Assembly: GCA_964016985.1 (NCBI GenBank)
Contig: OZ024828.1
Coordinates: 84,894,308-84,958,307 of the forward strand
DNA: 64,000 nt
Source: Anodontia alba
Lineage: Eukaryota; Mollusca; Bivalvia; Lucinida; Lucinidae
Direction of reading: 5' to 3'
Below, piece after piece: positions 57,101-63,947 of this stretch. The stretch's first letter is position 1; the number at the start of each line of letters is the position of its first letter. The translations under genes were made by a program, and so were the position numbers. The notes under the pieces are model-generated. The model had not been told where the DNA came from, did no database searches, and was given only the letters and a program-made list of their open reading frames with translations.

Positions 57101-60100
57101 CTTTCAAAAAGGGATTTATTCCCAAAAAGAAGATCCTTTTCAGAAGAAGGTTTGCTTAACAAAAATAAAACATCAGAAAAATTTATAGATCTTTTTAATG
57201 TTATTTTCATCCGGGCTACTGACCACGTGATTACAATATTATGTGTGACCAATAATTGTGGTTGGCACAAACATTTCCAGTTTCATTGATACCAATTGAT
57301 TCAAGACAAATTTTACCTGGATATGAATTCCTTTTGGTTAATATTCACCCTTAAATTTTATCTTGTGTTTAATAATACAGTTTTAAGAAGAAACTTGAAT
57401 GCTTTTCCTAAGATAAATACAGCCACAACCAGAACAAGGCTAGAACATACTCTGCATTAACAACCGAGAGGTTCCGAATGATTTTATTGTGTGACGTAGT
57501 GTTTAAATGGGTCTATAAAACTGCTTAAATAGATAAAAGGTGGTGCAGCGCATTAGAAGGTAAATTATAGAATCAGACCACACTAACCTGGTCCATCTAC
57601 AGCCCCAGGCACTCCTAAAAGTTTTCCCTGCATTCTACCGTCCCCTATTCCTAGCAGGTCCGGCAGCGGGCAGTTGTGGACAGGGACCTTCAGATACAGC
57701 ATGCGATGTCCCAACAGCAGATCAGACAGATCAACATAACCTATCCCATAGGGATCCCAGATCTTTGCTCTGTCCTTGAAAGGGTTGTGTAATGTTCTTC
57801 TGCCTGTAAAGCAAAACAAAAGTACTGTGTTTTACCCAACATATTTTACCCTGTATTTTACCCTACATATTTGGACAGTCATTCCTGGATTGGATAAACA
57901 GTGTTGACCCAGATCAAGGTCAACAATGTTTGCAATTTCCTAGTAATGTTTCAGACATGGTACTAGTAGCCAAATGGACTAGTTCATATATTGAGATTTT
58001 GTTTGTGTTTGTTTGTGTTGAGGTTTTATGGCCCAGTCAACCTAATGGGGTCATGTTGAGCTTGGTCAGTTTACCTAACCATAATTTAGGATGTATTTTA
58101 TTTTGTCACATTTTTCAACATATTTCTCACAGGTACTTATTAGAAATACTTCAGAGAAGCAATTCTAATAAACACCACAACCTCTCTGTAACACTGTTGC
58201 TGGGATCCAAAGTGAAAACCATATTAGCTAAACAACCGTCATGTAGCCAAACAAAAATGTATAGATTATATAGAACTAGAGCTGGTGTTTGTAAAACACT
58301 ATGCCCCCAACTGCCTGACTCTAACACTGTTTGACTCCAACACTGCTTAGCCATGACGGTAACAACAGTACAAATATATGATTTCAATGTTATTTTATCA
58401 AAGGGAAATAAATCTAAAATAGGAGATGATTGGGATAAGAAAAAAATACGGATCACCTATTTTTTCATGAGGAATCAAAACATGAAATTTCAAAACATTA
58501 GCATACATGGTTCTAAACTTATGCTATACACAATAAAGCAACGACATTAAATGGCCCAAAATTGCGAAGGGCCATAACTCCAACATTTCATTTAATTGGT
58601 TCAAAATTTATTCAGGTGATCTCCTCCTCAATCCCAATCAGTATACCAAATATCATGGCTCTAGCTTAAATACTTTTTGAGATATCTTGCTGAAAAAGTC
58701 AAAATGCCTAGAACTACAAAGGGCCATAACTACATCAATTTTTCATGGAATTCCCTAAAAAACAAACCAGGTAATCTCTACATCATCCCCAATCAGCATA
58801 TAATATTTCAAGACCCTAGCTTAAGTGCTTTTCGAGAAATCTTGCTGACAAGGTCAAAATGAGCAGAACTGCAAAGGGCCGTAACTTTATCAATATTTTC
58901 ATGGAATTCTCTCAAAATATAATCGGGTAATGTACACATCATTCCCACTCACTGTATTGAATTTCAAGAACCCAGCTTAAATACTTTTCAAGATATCTTG
59001 CTCACAAGATTTAATTCTGATTTTTTTCAAAGGGGCATAACTTTAAATAAACATGCTAGACAAGAAACAAAATACGGGTCGGCTATTTTTTCATTGGGAA
59101 CCCAAATATAAAATTTCAAAACCCTAGCGTGCAGGGTTCTTAAGATATGGCATGCACAAAAAAGCTTGATGAAGGGACAAACAGTCGGATGGACAAATGA
59201 AGGCAAAATAATATGCCCCATCAATTTAATTCGAAACTGGGGGCATAATCAGGTCATCTACTCATCGCTACCAATCTATTCATCAAGTTTCAAGGCTCCA
59301 GCTTCAATAGTTTTTGAGATATTTTGTTCACAAGGGAAACATGCCCAAATTTACAAAGGGCCATTACTTATGAAATATTTTTCAGAATTTACAAAAAAAT
59401 TAATCAGGTCATCTACTCATCATTACCAATCAATTCACCAAGTTTCAAGTCTCTAGCTCTAATAGTTTTTGAGATATTTTGCTGACAAGATAAAAATGCC
59501 CAAAATAACAAAGGGGCATAACTCAAGAAGTATATTTCAAAATTTCTTCAAAAGTTAATCAGGTTGTCTACTCATCACTACCAGTCTATTCATCAAGTGT
59601 CAAGGCTCTAGTTCCAACAGTTTTTGAGATATTTTGCTGACAAGGTAAAAATGCCCAAAATTACAAAGAGCCATAACTCATGAAGTATTTTTCAGAATTT
59701 CTTCAAAAATTAATCAGGTCATCTACTCATCACTACAAATCCATTTACTAAGTTTCAAGGCTCTAGCTCTAACAGTTTTTGAAATATTTTGCTGACAAGA
59801 TAAAAATGCCTAAAATTACAAAGGGGCATAACTCAAGAAGTATATTTCAAAATTTCTTCAAACGTTTATCAGGTTGTCTACTCATCACTACCAGTCTATT
59901 CATCAAGTTTCAAGGCTCTAGCTTCAATAGTTTTTGAGATATTTTGCTGACAAGTTAAAAATGCCCAAAATTACAAAGGGCCATAACTCATGAAGCGTTT
60001 TTCAGAATTTCTTCAAAAGTTAATCAGGTCATCTACACATCACTACAAATCCATTTACTAAGTTTCAAGGCTCTAGCTCTAACAGTTTTTGAGATATTTT

Positions 60101-62506
60101 GCTGACAAGGTAAAAATGCCCAAAATTACAAAGGGCCATAACTCAAAAGGCATTTTTCAAAATTTCTTCAAAAGTTAATCAGGTTGTCTACTCATCACTA
60201 CCAGTCTATTCATTAAGTTTCAAGGCTCTAGCTCCAACGGTTTTTGAGATATTTTGCTGACAAGATAAAAATGCCCAAAATTACAAAGGGCCATAACTCA
60301 TGAAGTATTTTTCAGAATTTCTTCAAAAGTTAATCAGGTCATCTACTCATCACTACAAATCCATTTACTAAGTTTCAAGGCTCTAGCTCTAACAGTTTTT
60401 GAGATATTTTGCTGACAAGGTAAAATTGCCCAAAATTACAAAGGGCCATAACTCAAGAAGTATTTTTCAAAATTTCTTCAAAAGTTAATCAGGTTGTCTA
60501 CTCATCACTACCAGTCTATTCATCAAGTTTCAAGGCTCTAGCTTTAATAGTTTTTGAGATATTTTGCTGACAAGATTGCATCCATATTTTTTCAAAGGGC
60601 CATAACTCAGAAAAGGGGCATAATCCTGTCAAGAAAAAAACTACGTGTCAGCTATTTTTTCATGAGGAATCCATATATGAAATTTCAAAACAGTAGCATT
60701 CACGGTTTTAAAGTTATGCTATGCATAAAAAAGCGTGATGAACGGACGGACGGACGGATGGACGGATGGAAGGACGGACGGACGGACGAACAACCCAGAA
60801 GCAATATGCCCCTCCAACTTCTTTGAAGTTGGGGGCATAATGACCATAAATGGTCATTTTTCTATATAATCTATACATTTTTATTTGGATAAAGCACTTT
60901 TTGAGGTCCACCTTTAAACCTTTTATTTCAAAAACCATCTTATAAAGTGGTTCCCATATGTTGGTGCAAGATTTACAAAAGTTATTTGAGTATACTCCTT
61001 TATCTGGAGCTATGTGAATACACAATGTAACTTACTAGCCACAGTTCCAACATTGCTAATTTTCTCATCTTCAAGATCATCACCAAACAATGTGGCTTTA
61101 AGTTTTACTTCCTCTGGTTTTCTGTCTCTGTCATGTACCTCTATCTCAAGTGGGGGACCATTCAAATACTGCCGGAATTCTGACTGTTCAAATGTACCTG
61201 AAAAAATAAATCAGAAACTATGAAATTGTTTAGTAGATAGAATTCCATCACACCATTCTCTTTGCTCTCATCATTACTCTTCCCATTACATTCTTCAGCT
61301 GTAATCATTAATACCAGCCAACATAAAATTCTTAAAATTTATCAACATGATCATCAACCAAACTAATATTCATGTCAGACACCAACTCTTGCTTCATAAA
61401 CAGCCAAGCTGATCAGGGGTATGGCGAAATCGGCAATGGGCCATAAGCTACATAGATGCCACCATTAACATCTGTACATCTTTATAGTCTGGTAAAAACT
61501 GGTACTCACAGTAAGCCAACAGCAAATACTAGACCCGACTGTGGATAAAACCATTAGGCCAGAGAAAATTAATTATTAGATAATCATATCCACCCCTCCC
61601 ATAAAAATCTGACCAAACAAAATTTTTTGGGGGTGGAAAACTTTTCAGAGGCAGTTGGACTTACACTGAAAACAGAATTTGTAGCACTTTTAAGAACTGC
61701 AAATGAACTATTGTTATAAAAAGAATATTAGAACAATATTTTCTTCTTTTTTGTACATGGCAGTTAGTGTCAGTTATCTTGTTTTGCCAAGGTTTACCTA
61801 TTCACTGGATGGCCCAGGAATGAAAAATAAATAAAATCCACCCATTCACTCCATTTTTTTTTTGTTTTTGTTTTTGTTTTTTTTTTTTTGTTTAAAATCT
61901 GGATGAGAATCTAATAATTGATTTTCTTTGGCCTTATCTTATCAAATGTCTTTTATTTGTTTTTGATGGTTTTGATTTATTTTAAAATGAAGATATATCA
62001 GCATAAAATATAGGTATTCTTTCAGAATAATATTGGGGGTATTCCAATACATGTTGCAAAAAAGAATGACTCTTATTGGGAAATGTTATAAGATACGGGA
62101 AAATATTTATTTTATCTATTCATTTATTTTTAATTGACAGCTTGACCTTTGTTTTCAAGGTCACAAGGTTTGGGATTTTATTTTTACCAAAATATCAAGG
62201 TCTGTTTTCTGGGGAAAATAAGAAAATATTTTAAATAGCATCTGCAGATATTTCAAGCAGGTTAACAGTCAATCTATGGAATGGCAAAAACTGCCAAACT
62301 GTCACTCAATGATCCTAAAATAGTTTATCAATAATTTAACAAGATATTTAAAAGCTATTAATATCTACCAAAGCAGGTTAAAATTTGACCTACCTGCTAG
62401 TACAACGTTGATATCATCCCAGTAAATGTTCTGAGCATGTTGTTTCTTGAGACTTGAATGACTAGGCAACTTGAAGAAAGAGTATTTACAGTGAACAGGC
62501 ATACAT
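35820..62506 (-). CDS. Large multi-exon gene, probable CFAP92/KIAA1257-type ciliary protein (3' fourteen exons)
   Basis: Fourteen minus-strand coding exons join without a single phase conflict: 62506-62394, 61197-61036, 57803-57588, 56957-56827, 54763-54603, 54147-54005, 51866-51685, 50060-49943, 47655-47465, 45606-45448, 44280-44065, 41545-41292, 39286-38936 and 36147-35820. They give about 907 codons ending in TGA at 35822-35820. The start codon and N terminus lie beyond 64000. Motifs in order include EVHDRDRK, IWDPYGIGYVDLSDLLLG, TLDIVTGFQVLDG, MHLFVLEGL, CRVKLHEPL, MTKLKQVRGAVRNELFP, DPDTRYTYCQDYLHS, ENILHVGLLQPPLDRDRYPW and ENIPPLNVVLNPSVDVDSR, then a Thr/Gln-rich tail. No signal peptide or membrane segment is seen in this part. 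The style resembles the axoneme-associated CFAP92/KIAA1257 family, but I recall that family only loosely, so the identity is moderate while the exon structure is strong. Confidence 0.85.
37003..37169 (-). mobile_element. Second type of tRNA-derived SINE
   Basis: On the minus strand GGGCAATCGAGCGGCTAGTG is A-box-like and CCTGGGTTCAAATTCTGC is a B box. The body differs from the other SINEs in the window. Confidence 0.65.
37525..37940 (-). mobile_element. tRNA-derived SINE split by a MITE
   Basis: The SINE 3' part (37525-37572) and next part (37851-37940) are separated by the ATCACGAAAAC element. The rest of the body beyond 37940 is replaced by other repeat sequence. Confidence 0.7.
37573..37850. 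mobile_element. ATCACGAAAACATGCC-family MITE inside a SINE
   Basis: The ends ATCACGAAAACAAGCCTATA and TAGGCGTGTTTTCGTAAT separate two parts of a minus-strand tRNA-derived SINE. Confidence 0.85.
38683..38874. mobile_element. TAAATGTCC-family MITE
   Basis: The copy has ends TACGATAAATGTCCCAAC and TTTTAGGACAATTACCATA and a decayed GCAAACCATGTAGAACC core. It lies about 60 bp from the exon donor at 38936. Confidence 0.75.
38936..39286 (-). CDS. Ciliary-protein-like gene exon
   Basis: The acceptor ATGCAATAG and the donor GTAAGT flank the exon. It encodes CLTETEMRVKGRNSSNQVAK, then ENIPPLNVVLNPSVDVDSR and GFKPGPFEEHSWVIERNKIP. At 351 bp it is the largest exon in the window. Confidence 0.93.
39340..39559. 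mobile_element. TTAA-type MITE, family CCCATTGTAG
   Basis: TTAA at 39336 and 39560 flank ends CCCGTTATAGTCTGG and AGTCTACAATGGG. The terminal repeats differ from the CCCTTGTC family, yet the interior carries the same CAAACAGTG hairpin. Confidence 0.8.
39955..40197 (-). mobile_element. tRNA-derived SINE, partial
   Basis: The body and a degraded B-box region (GGTCGCAAGTTTGAACCCC) are present on the minus strand. The A-box end is lost. Confidence 0.7.
40347..40645 (-). mobile_element. tRNA-derived SINE, full length
   Basis: On the minus strand it begins GCCTTGGTGGCTCCGTTGGA, has B box GGGTTCGACTCCTGCC and ends in the CAACACAAA tail. This is the best preserved tRNA region in the window. Confidence 0.85.
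40720..40964. mobile_element. TGAGCCAGCGCATGAC-family MITE
   Basis: The ends ATGAGCCAGCGCAAGACAAA and TTTGTCATGCGCTGGCTCAT are inverted repeats. The interior is GACTCAGATCAGCCTGCGCA with its inverse. Confidence 0.8.
41060..41165. mobile_element. Hairpin core GTACTCATTAGAAGCACCTC
   Basis: The arms GTACTCATTAGAAGCACCTC and GAGGTGCTTCTAATGAGTAC are perfect complements. The outer ends are worn. Confidence 0.75.
41292..41545 (-). CDS. Ciliary-protein-like gene exon
   Basis: The acceptor GTTTCTGCAG and the donor GTGAGA flank an exon encoding QWRENILHVGLLQPPLDRDR, then YPWELRGQDIELYRKPKVNF and a Lys/Gln-rich helix ending DTRQYFHR. A TTAA-type MITE starts about 40 bp upstream of its acceptor. Confidence 0.93.
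41585..41809. mobile_element. TTAA-type MITE, family CCCATTGTAG, reversed
   Basis: TTAA at 41581 and 41810 flank a copy in the opposite orientation to 39340-39559. It contains the CAGATGCCAC...GTGGCATCTG hairpin. Confidence 0.8.
42207..42522. mobile_element. TACAGTCGAC-family MITE
   Basis: The ends TACAGTCGACTTAGCTTATC and GATAATGAGAGTCGACAGTA flank the usual hairpin. Confidence 0.85.
42543..42640. mobile_element. Hairpin core GTACTCATTAGAAATGCC
   Basis: The arms ACATATATTGTCAGTACTCA and TGAGTACTCACAACATACAT pair around ATGCCTTGATGAGGCAC. Confidence 0.7.
42766..43343. mobile_element. TAAATGTCC-family MITE split by a hAT-like element
   Basis: The remains at 42766-42809 and 43231-43343 belong to one copy whose left arm is deleted. 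The insertion is a hAT-like element with an 8-bp duplication. Confidence 0.75.
42810..43230. mobile_element. hAT-like non-autonomous element, TSD TCTACACT
   Basis: An exact 8-bp duplication TCTACACT (42802-42809 and 43231-43238) flanks a 421-bp element starting AGAGCTGGGATG and ending CATCCCACCCCTTA. An 8-bp duplication with (Y)AGRGNTGGG-like ends is typical of hAT. No transposase frame is seen. Confidence 0.8.
44065..44280 (-). CDS. Ciliary-protein-like gene exon, donor choice uncertain
   Basis: After acceptor TTTTCAG the exon encodes DPDTRYTYCQDYLHSMTVVP, then EEGWIYPGMQTTLEANVHPK and ATMDELKE. The donor GTAGGA after ...KE gives the end used here. A second in-frame donor GTAAAA at 44052 would add four residues (VGKL). 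Confidence 0.9.
44889..45131. mobile_element. TGAGCCAGCGCATGAC-family MITE
   Basis: The ends AGAACCAGCGCATGACAAAA and TTTTGTCATGAGGTGGCTCA flank the same interior as 40720-40964. Confidence 0.75.
45151..45390. mobile_element. GGGCCCAG-family MITE
   Basis: The copy is intact, with GGGCCC at both ends, about 60 bp from the donor side of the exon at 45448. Confidence 0.9.
45448..45606 (-). CDS. Ciliary-protein-like gene exon with MITE near its acceptor
   Basis: The acceptor TTATTTCACAG and the donor GTTGGT flank an exon encoding EELKRASDVNKKEKEMNRKL, then TVRADVDVPHNYSTQTLNST and KEKLRQILAK. A TTAA-type MITE ends about 25 bp upstream of the exon on the gene's strand, next to the polypyrimidine tract. 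Confidence 0.92.
45632..45805. mobile_element. TTAA-type MITE, family CCCTTGTC, beside a splice acceptor
   Basis: TTAA at 45628 and 45806 flank a copy with part of its left half hairpin missing. It lies about 25 bp upstream (gene sense) of the exon that starts at 45606. Confidence 0.8.
46286..46491. mobile_element. TTAA-type MITE, family CCCTTGTC, reversed
   Basis: The ends CCCTTTTCCTGCT and AGCAGGACAAGGG-TTAA are present. The left TTAA has decayed to TTTA. The central hairpin contains TTGGCTTCTGAAGAAGCCAA. Confidence 0.8.
46617..46912. repeat. 44-bp minisatellite, about seven units
   Basis: The unit CAGATAGCCTACCTATTTTG plus CAAACCATTTAGGCTCCAAA repeats with an exact 44-bp step (for example 46621 to 46665). 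The edge units are most diverged. Confidence 0.9.
47465..47655 (-). CDS. Ciliary-protein-like gene exon
   Basis: The acceptor CTATTTTCAG and the donor GTATAA flank the exon. It encodes ELQLHEEKSFAALPTTATSR, then RSFVRDPTTRSWDPLDNLNM and a charged LEKLRDRDRPGLRKDF helix. Confidence 0.9.
47820..48025. mobile_element. TTAA-type MITE, family CCCTTGTC (first of a pair)
   Basis: The copy lies between TTAA at 47816 and TTAA at 48026. The second TTAA is also the left boundary of the next copy. Confidence 0.85.
48030..48213. mobile_element. TTAA-type MITE, family CCCTTGTC, truncated second copy
   Basis: The copy begins CCCTTGTTATACTAAAT straight after TTAA at 48026-48029 and is cut off at GGTTCAGCA, where another CAGGCTGATC repeat fragment follows. 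Confidence 0.75.
48519..48722. mobile_element. TTAA-type MITE, family CCCTTGTC
   Basis: TTAA at 48515 and 48723 bound the copy. The left side reads TTAACCCTTAACCC, a duplicated terminus or a second insertion attempt at the end. Confidence 0.8.
49105..49179. mobile_element. Hairpin core GTACTCATTAGAAGTGCC
   Basis: The arms GTACTCATTAGAAGTGCC and GGCACTTCTAATGAGTAC are perfect complements and abut the TACAGTCAACC element at 49180. Confidence 0.8.
49180..49845. mobile_element. TACAGTCAACCCTC-family MITE with nested insertion
   Basis: The copy has the same layout as 21082-21400 but is interrupted at 49429-49738. Confidence 0.85.
49429..49738. mobile_element. Nested element CAGTGCTTGCA, TSD TTCTTA
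   Basis: The 6-bp repeat TTCTTA (49423-49428 and 49739-49744) flanks 310 bp with ends CAGTGCTTGCA and TGCAAGCACTG. The uninterrupted copy at 21082 confirms that only one TTCTTA was there before. Confidence 0.85.
49943..50060 (-). CDS. Ciliary-protein-like gene exon
   Basis: The acceptor TATTTTAG and the donor GTGAGA flank an exon encoding MTKLKQVRGAVRNELFPTAD then MVVSMSKEFGVPFTTEDFE. The exon is short and ends on a split Glu codon that the next exon completes. Confidence 0.9.
50320..50510. mobile_element. Relative of TACCATATTTACCCTAA family
   Basis: The interior GGCAAACAGTGTAGACCCAG...GACGCCGCATTTGCGGCGTC is a perfect hairpin. The outer ends are only weakly preserved. Confidence 0.65.
50843..51053. 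mobile_element. TACCATATTTACCCTAA-family MITE
   Basis: The ends TACCATATTTACCCTAAGT and ACTTAGGGTTATTATGGTA and the core GGCAAACAGTGTAGACCCTG are well preserved. Confidence 0.8.
51170..51243 (-). mobile_element. tRNA-like SINE head
   Basis: On the minus strand GTGGTTAGCCAAGTGGTTAG and GTGGGTTCAAGCCC are spaced like A and B boxes. A real tRNA gene is unlikely because no cloverleaf closes. Confidence 0.55.
51685..51866 (-). CDS. Ciliary-protein-like gene exon
   Basis: The acceptor TTCTTACAG and the donor GTATGT flank an exon encoding DVVVLFNSNFSFSARLYGPL, then CRVKLHEPLRQIVKQPLLYI and KPCFEALVKLHE. The phase matches both neighbours. Confidence 0.92.
51925..52130. mobile_element. TTAA-type MITE, family CCCTTGTC, reversed
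   Basis: TTAA at 51921 and 52131 bound the copy. It lies about 55 bp upstream of the exon acceptor at 51866 in the gene's sense. Confidence 0.85.
52640..53220. repeat. Unclassified GC-variable repeat with GATACGAT palindrome
   Basis: TGATATCGTATCATTTCACT and its inverse lie at the left, and CATTTCACTCGATGA-like sequence at the right. CpG-rich pieces such as CGTCGACGCCATGACG stand out from the intron. I see no clear ends and cannot classify it. Confidence 0.4.
54005..54147 (-). CDS. Ciliary-protein-like gene exon
   Basis: The acceptor ATTGTTGCAG and the donor GTGAAA flank an exon encoding MQQESRTLDIVTGFQVLDGI then MHLFVLEGLRDYGVKEIWES. This is one of the most conserved-looking segments of the gene. 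Confidence 0.92.
54603..54763 (-). CDS. Ciliary-protein-like gene exon
   Basis: The acceptor TTAATTACAG and the donor GTATGT flank an exon encoding CPFGRIVFKFDYKNTQFLNQ and then LQTLITKINARALELDDMPQ. Helical content is high. The last codon (Ala) is split with the next exon. Confidence 0.92.
54856..54932 (+). repeat. T-rich low-complexity tract
   Basis: TTTCTTTC and TTTTTATTTT steps run for about 75 bp. In the gene's sense it is a purine-rich (A/G) intron stretch about 90 bp upstream of an exon acceptor. Confidence 0.85.
54948..55169. mobile_element. TA-type MITE, intact
   Basis: The ends are TACACTACAACTTTTATAAC and AAGAGGTTGTGGTGTA, with the same perfect central palindrome as the copies at 577 and 25971. 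Confidence 0.85.
55514..55868. mobile_element. CCTAATTACTGCAC-family MITE, reversed
   Basis: The ends ACCGTATTTAACCTAATTAC and GTAATTTGGTCAAATAC flank a core GGGTACTCATTTGAAATGC and inverse. Confidence 0.8.
56430..56671. mobile_element. GGGCCCAG-family MITE
   Basis: The left end is GGGTCCGGTTGTTCAAAAC and the right end TTTGAACAACTGGGCCC. The central hairpin has diverged on one arm. Confidence 0.8.
56827..56957 (-). CDS. Ciliary-protein-like gene exon
   Basis: The acceptor TTTTTCCAG and the donor GTTAGT flank the exon. It encodes VESSMPAGHYLSNHTMLKIK then VELAHPLITPERVAAKEP. The upstream split codon (Val) matches the phase of the previous exon. Confidence 0.9.
57588..57803 (-). CDS. Ciliary-protein-like gene exon
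   Basis: The acceptor GCTTTACAG and the donor GTTAGT flank an exon encoding RRTLHNPFKDRAKIWDPYG, then GYVDLSDLLLGHRMLYLKVP and a Gly-rich end. The YVDLSDLLLG segment looks like a beta-sandwich edge in this family. Confidence 0.93.
58010..58090 (-). mobile_element. SINE 3' fragment
   Basis: TTGTGTTGAGGTTTTATGGC and GTCAGTTTACCTAACCA match the 3' third of the SINE family at 40347. Confidence 0.65.
59185..60590 (+). repeat. 155-bp tandem repeat in a 310-bp higher-order array
   Basis: The block ATGCCCAAAATTACAAAGGG recurs at 59341, 59496, 59651, 59806, 59961, 60116, 60271 and 60426, each step exactly 155 bp. Units alternate between CATGAAG...CAGAATTTC and CAAGAAG...CAAAATTTC types, so the true period is 310 bp. 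Confidence 0.9.
60744..60792 (+). repeat. GGAC/GGATGG microsatellite
   Basis: Repeats of GGAC with GGATGG and GGAAGG variants lie just before the terminal hairpin of the TATGCCCC element. Confidence 0.85.
61036..61197 (-). CDS. Ciliary-protein-like gene exon
   Basis: The acceptor TTTTTTCAG and the donor GTAAGT flank an exon encoding GTFEQSEFRQYLNGPPLEIE followed by VHDRDRKPEE. The pattern of a ligand- or C2-like strand with HDRDRK is the most recognisable motif of the protein. Confidence 0.92.
62394..62506 (-). CDS. Ciliary-protein-like gene, first exon in window
   Basis: The acceptor TTTCAG lies just above 62506 and the donor GTAGGT is below 62394. The exon encodes CMPVHCKYSFFKLPSHSS and then WDDINVVLA. 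The acceptor and first ten codons match the unit of the minisatellite that fills the upstream intron, so an exon start slightly different from this one is conceivable. Confidence 0.85.
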
Positions 62507-63590
62507 CTGAAACAAAAATGAGTATTTCAGTAAACAGCATACATATCTGAAACTGAAAGAGTGTTTCAGTAAACAGCATGCATCTGAAACACAAAGTGTA
62601 TTTCAGTAAACAGCATACATCTGAAACAGAAAGAGTATTTTAATAATCAGCATATATCTGAAACAGAAAGTGTTTTTCAGTAAACAGCATACTTCTGAAA
62701 CAGAAAGAGTATTTTAGTAAACAGTATACATTATCTAAAACAGAAAGATTATTCTAGTAAACAGCATACATCTGAAACAGAAAGAATATTTCAGTTAACA
62801 GCATACATCTGAATTACAGTGAAAAGGCACACATCTGAAACAGACTCAGTATTTCCAGTGGGCAAGTAACATCAGAAACAGATAGAGTATTTCAGTAATC
62901 ATCATACATCTGAATTAGAAACAGTATTTCAAAATACAGCAAACATCTGAAACAGAATCAGTATTTCTGTATACAGCATACACCTGAAACAGAAATTTAC
63001 AGTGAATATCCAGACATCTGAAACAGAATCAGTATTGCCAATGGGCAGGTAACATCTGAAAGAGAAAGAGTATTTCAGTAAACATCATATATCTGAGTAG
63101 AGTACATTAGAGTATTTCAATAAACAACATACATATGATATGCATATGATTCAAAATCAGGACTCAGTTGTTCAAAGCTAACGACGTCGTTAGTTAACAA
63201 TTCGTTAAAATTTACATTGAGTGCTACGGAAATATGCTGAAATTTTTTGCTGAAAAAATGTGAGTAGCTTTTGCAGTGCAAAAGCTACTCACATTTTTTC
63301 AGCAAAAAATATCAGAATATTGTGTATTGACTCCGCTAAAACAGTTAACGAAATGACCCTTAACGAGCTCATTAAGCTAACGACGCTTTGAACAACCGGG
63401 CCCTGTATTTCAGTAAACAGCATACATCTGAAACAAAAAGAGTATTTCAGTAAACAGCATACACGTGAAACAGTAAGAATATTTCAGTCAACAGTATACA
63501 TCTGAATTAGAAAGAGCATTTCAATAAAACAGCATACATCTGAAACAAAAAGAGCATTTCAGCAAACTGCATTCATCTGAAACAGAACTG
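62507..63590. repeat. 37-bp minisatellite derived from a splice acceptor
   Basis: The unit is CAGTAAACAGCATACATCTG then AAACAGAAAGAGTATTT, about twenty copies, interrupted by the GGGCCC element at 63160. On the gene's strand each unit reads CTTTCTGTTTCAG-ATGTATG, i.e. an acceptor plus the first codons of the adjacent exon. The array resumes at 63955 and continues past the window. Confidence 0.9.
63160..63403. mobile_element. GGGCCCAG-family MITE inside the intron minisatellite
   Basis: The ends GACTCAGTTGTTCAAAGC and GCTTTGAACAACCGGGCCC interrupt the 37-bp repeat array. Confidence 0.85.
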
Positions 63591-63838
63591 ACCCATAGCA
63601 TGCTGGGTAAAATTTTTAGCAGCCAACACAATGATTTTTTCTTGTTTTTCCAAGAAAACAGGTTTTGACATTTCATGCAAACTGTCTCAAATGGAGAAAT
63701 TTGCAAGAATTGTCAAACCCTATTTTCTGGGAAATGCCATCACTGTCATTTGCCAAGAGTTAAAAAGTAAAAGAGTTAAGAGTAGTAAAGATTAATATTT
63801 CCAGTAGACAGGTAACATCTGGAACAAAATGAGCATTT

Positions 63839-63947
63839 ACCCAGTAAGCATTCTTCATAAATCTATAGCGGGCCGTTATCGGCCCGTCAGTGTAGCTGAC
63901 GGGCCGATGACTGCCCGCTGTAGATTTATGAAAAATGCTAGCTGGGT
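63839..63947. mobile_element. GC-rich palindrome with ACCCAG ends
   Basis: Arms ACCCAGTAAGCATT and AATGCTAGCTGGGT enclose GCGGGC...GGCCCGTCAG and its inverse around a short loop at about 63892. It is far more GC-rich than the intron. Confidence 0.85.

Larger units (their letters stand above)
58300..60839. mobile_element. TATGCCCC element carrying 155-bp tandem repeats
   Basis: The left end is TATGCCCCCAACTG. The right end is a hairpin ATGCCCCTCCAACTTC/GAAGTTGGGGGCAT after a GGAC/GGAT tract. The section ATGAAATTTCAAAAC...ATGC-TATGCA occurs three times (about 58480, 59110 and 60680), as if several element ends were joined. Mollusc elements with internal tandem repeats are known, but I cannot assign this one. 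Confidence 0.6.
58172..60957. mobile_element. TA-type MITE split by a 2.6-kb tandem-repeat element
   Basis: The left half (58172-58272) ends at GATTATATAGAA and the right half resumes at about 60840 with TGACCATAAATGGTCA. The inserted part is the TATGCCCC element with 155-bp repeats. Confidence 0.7.

Noticed and set aside
59185..60590. Possible CRISPR array
   Set aside because: Units are contiguous 155-bp repeats without unique spacers, in an animal intron. It is a satellite-like array.
62507..63590. Possible CRISPR-like repeat-spacer pattern
   Set aside because: The 37-bp units are head to tail with variants, not repeat plus unrelated spacer.
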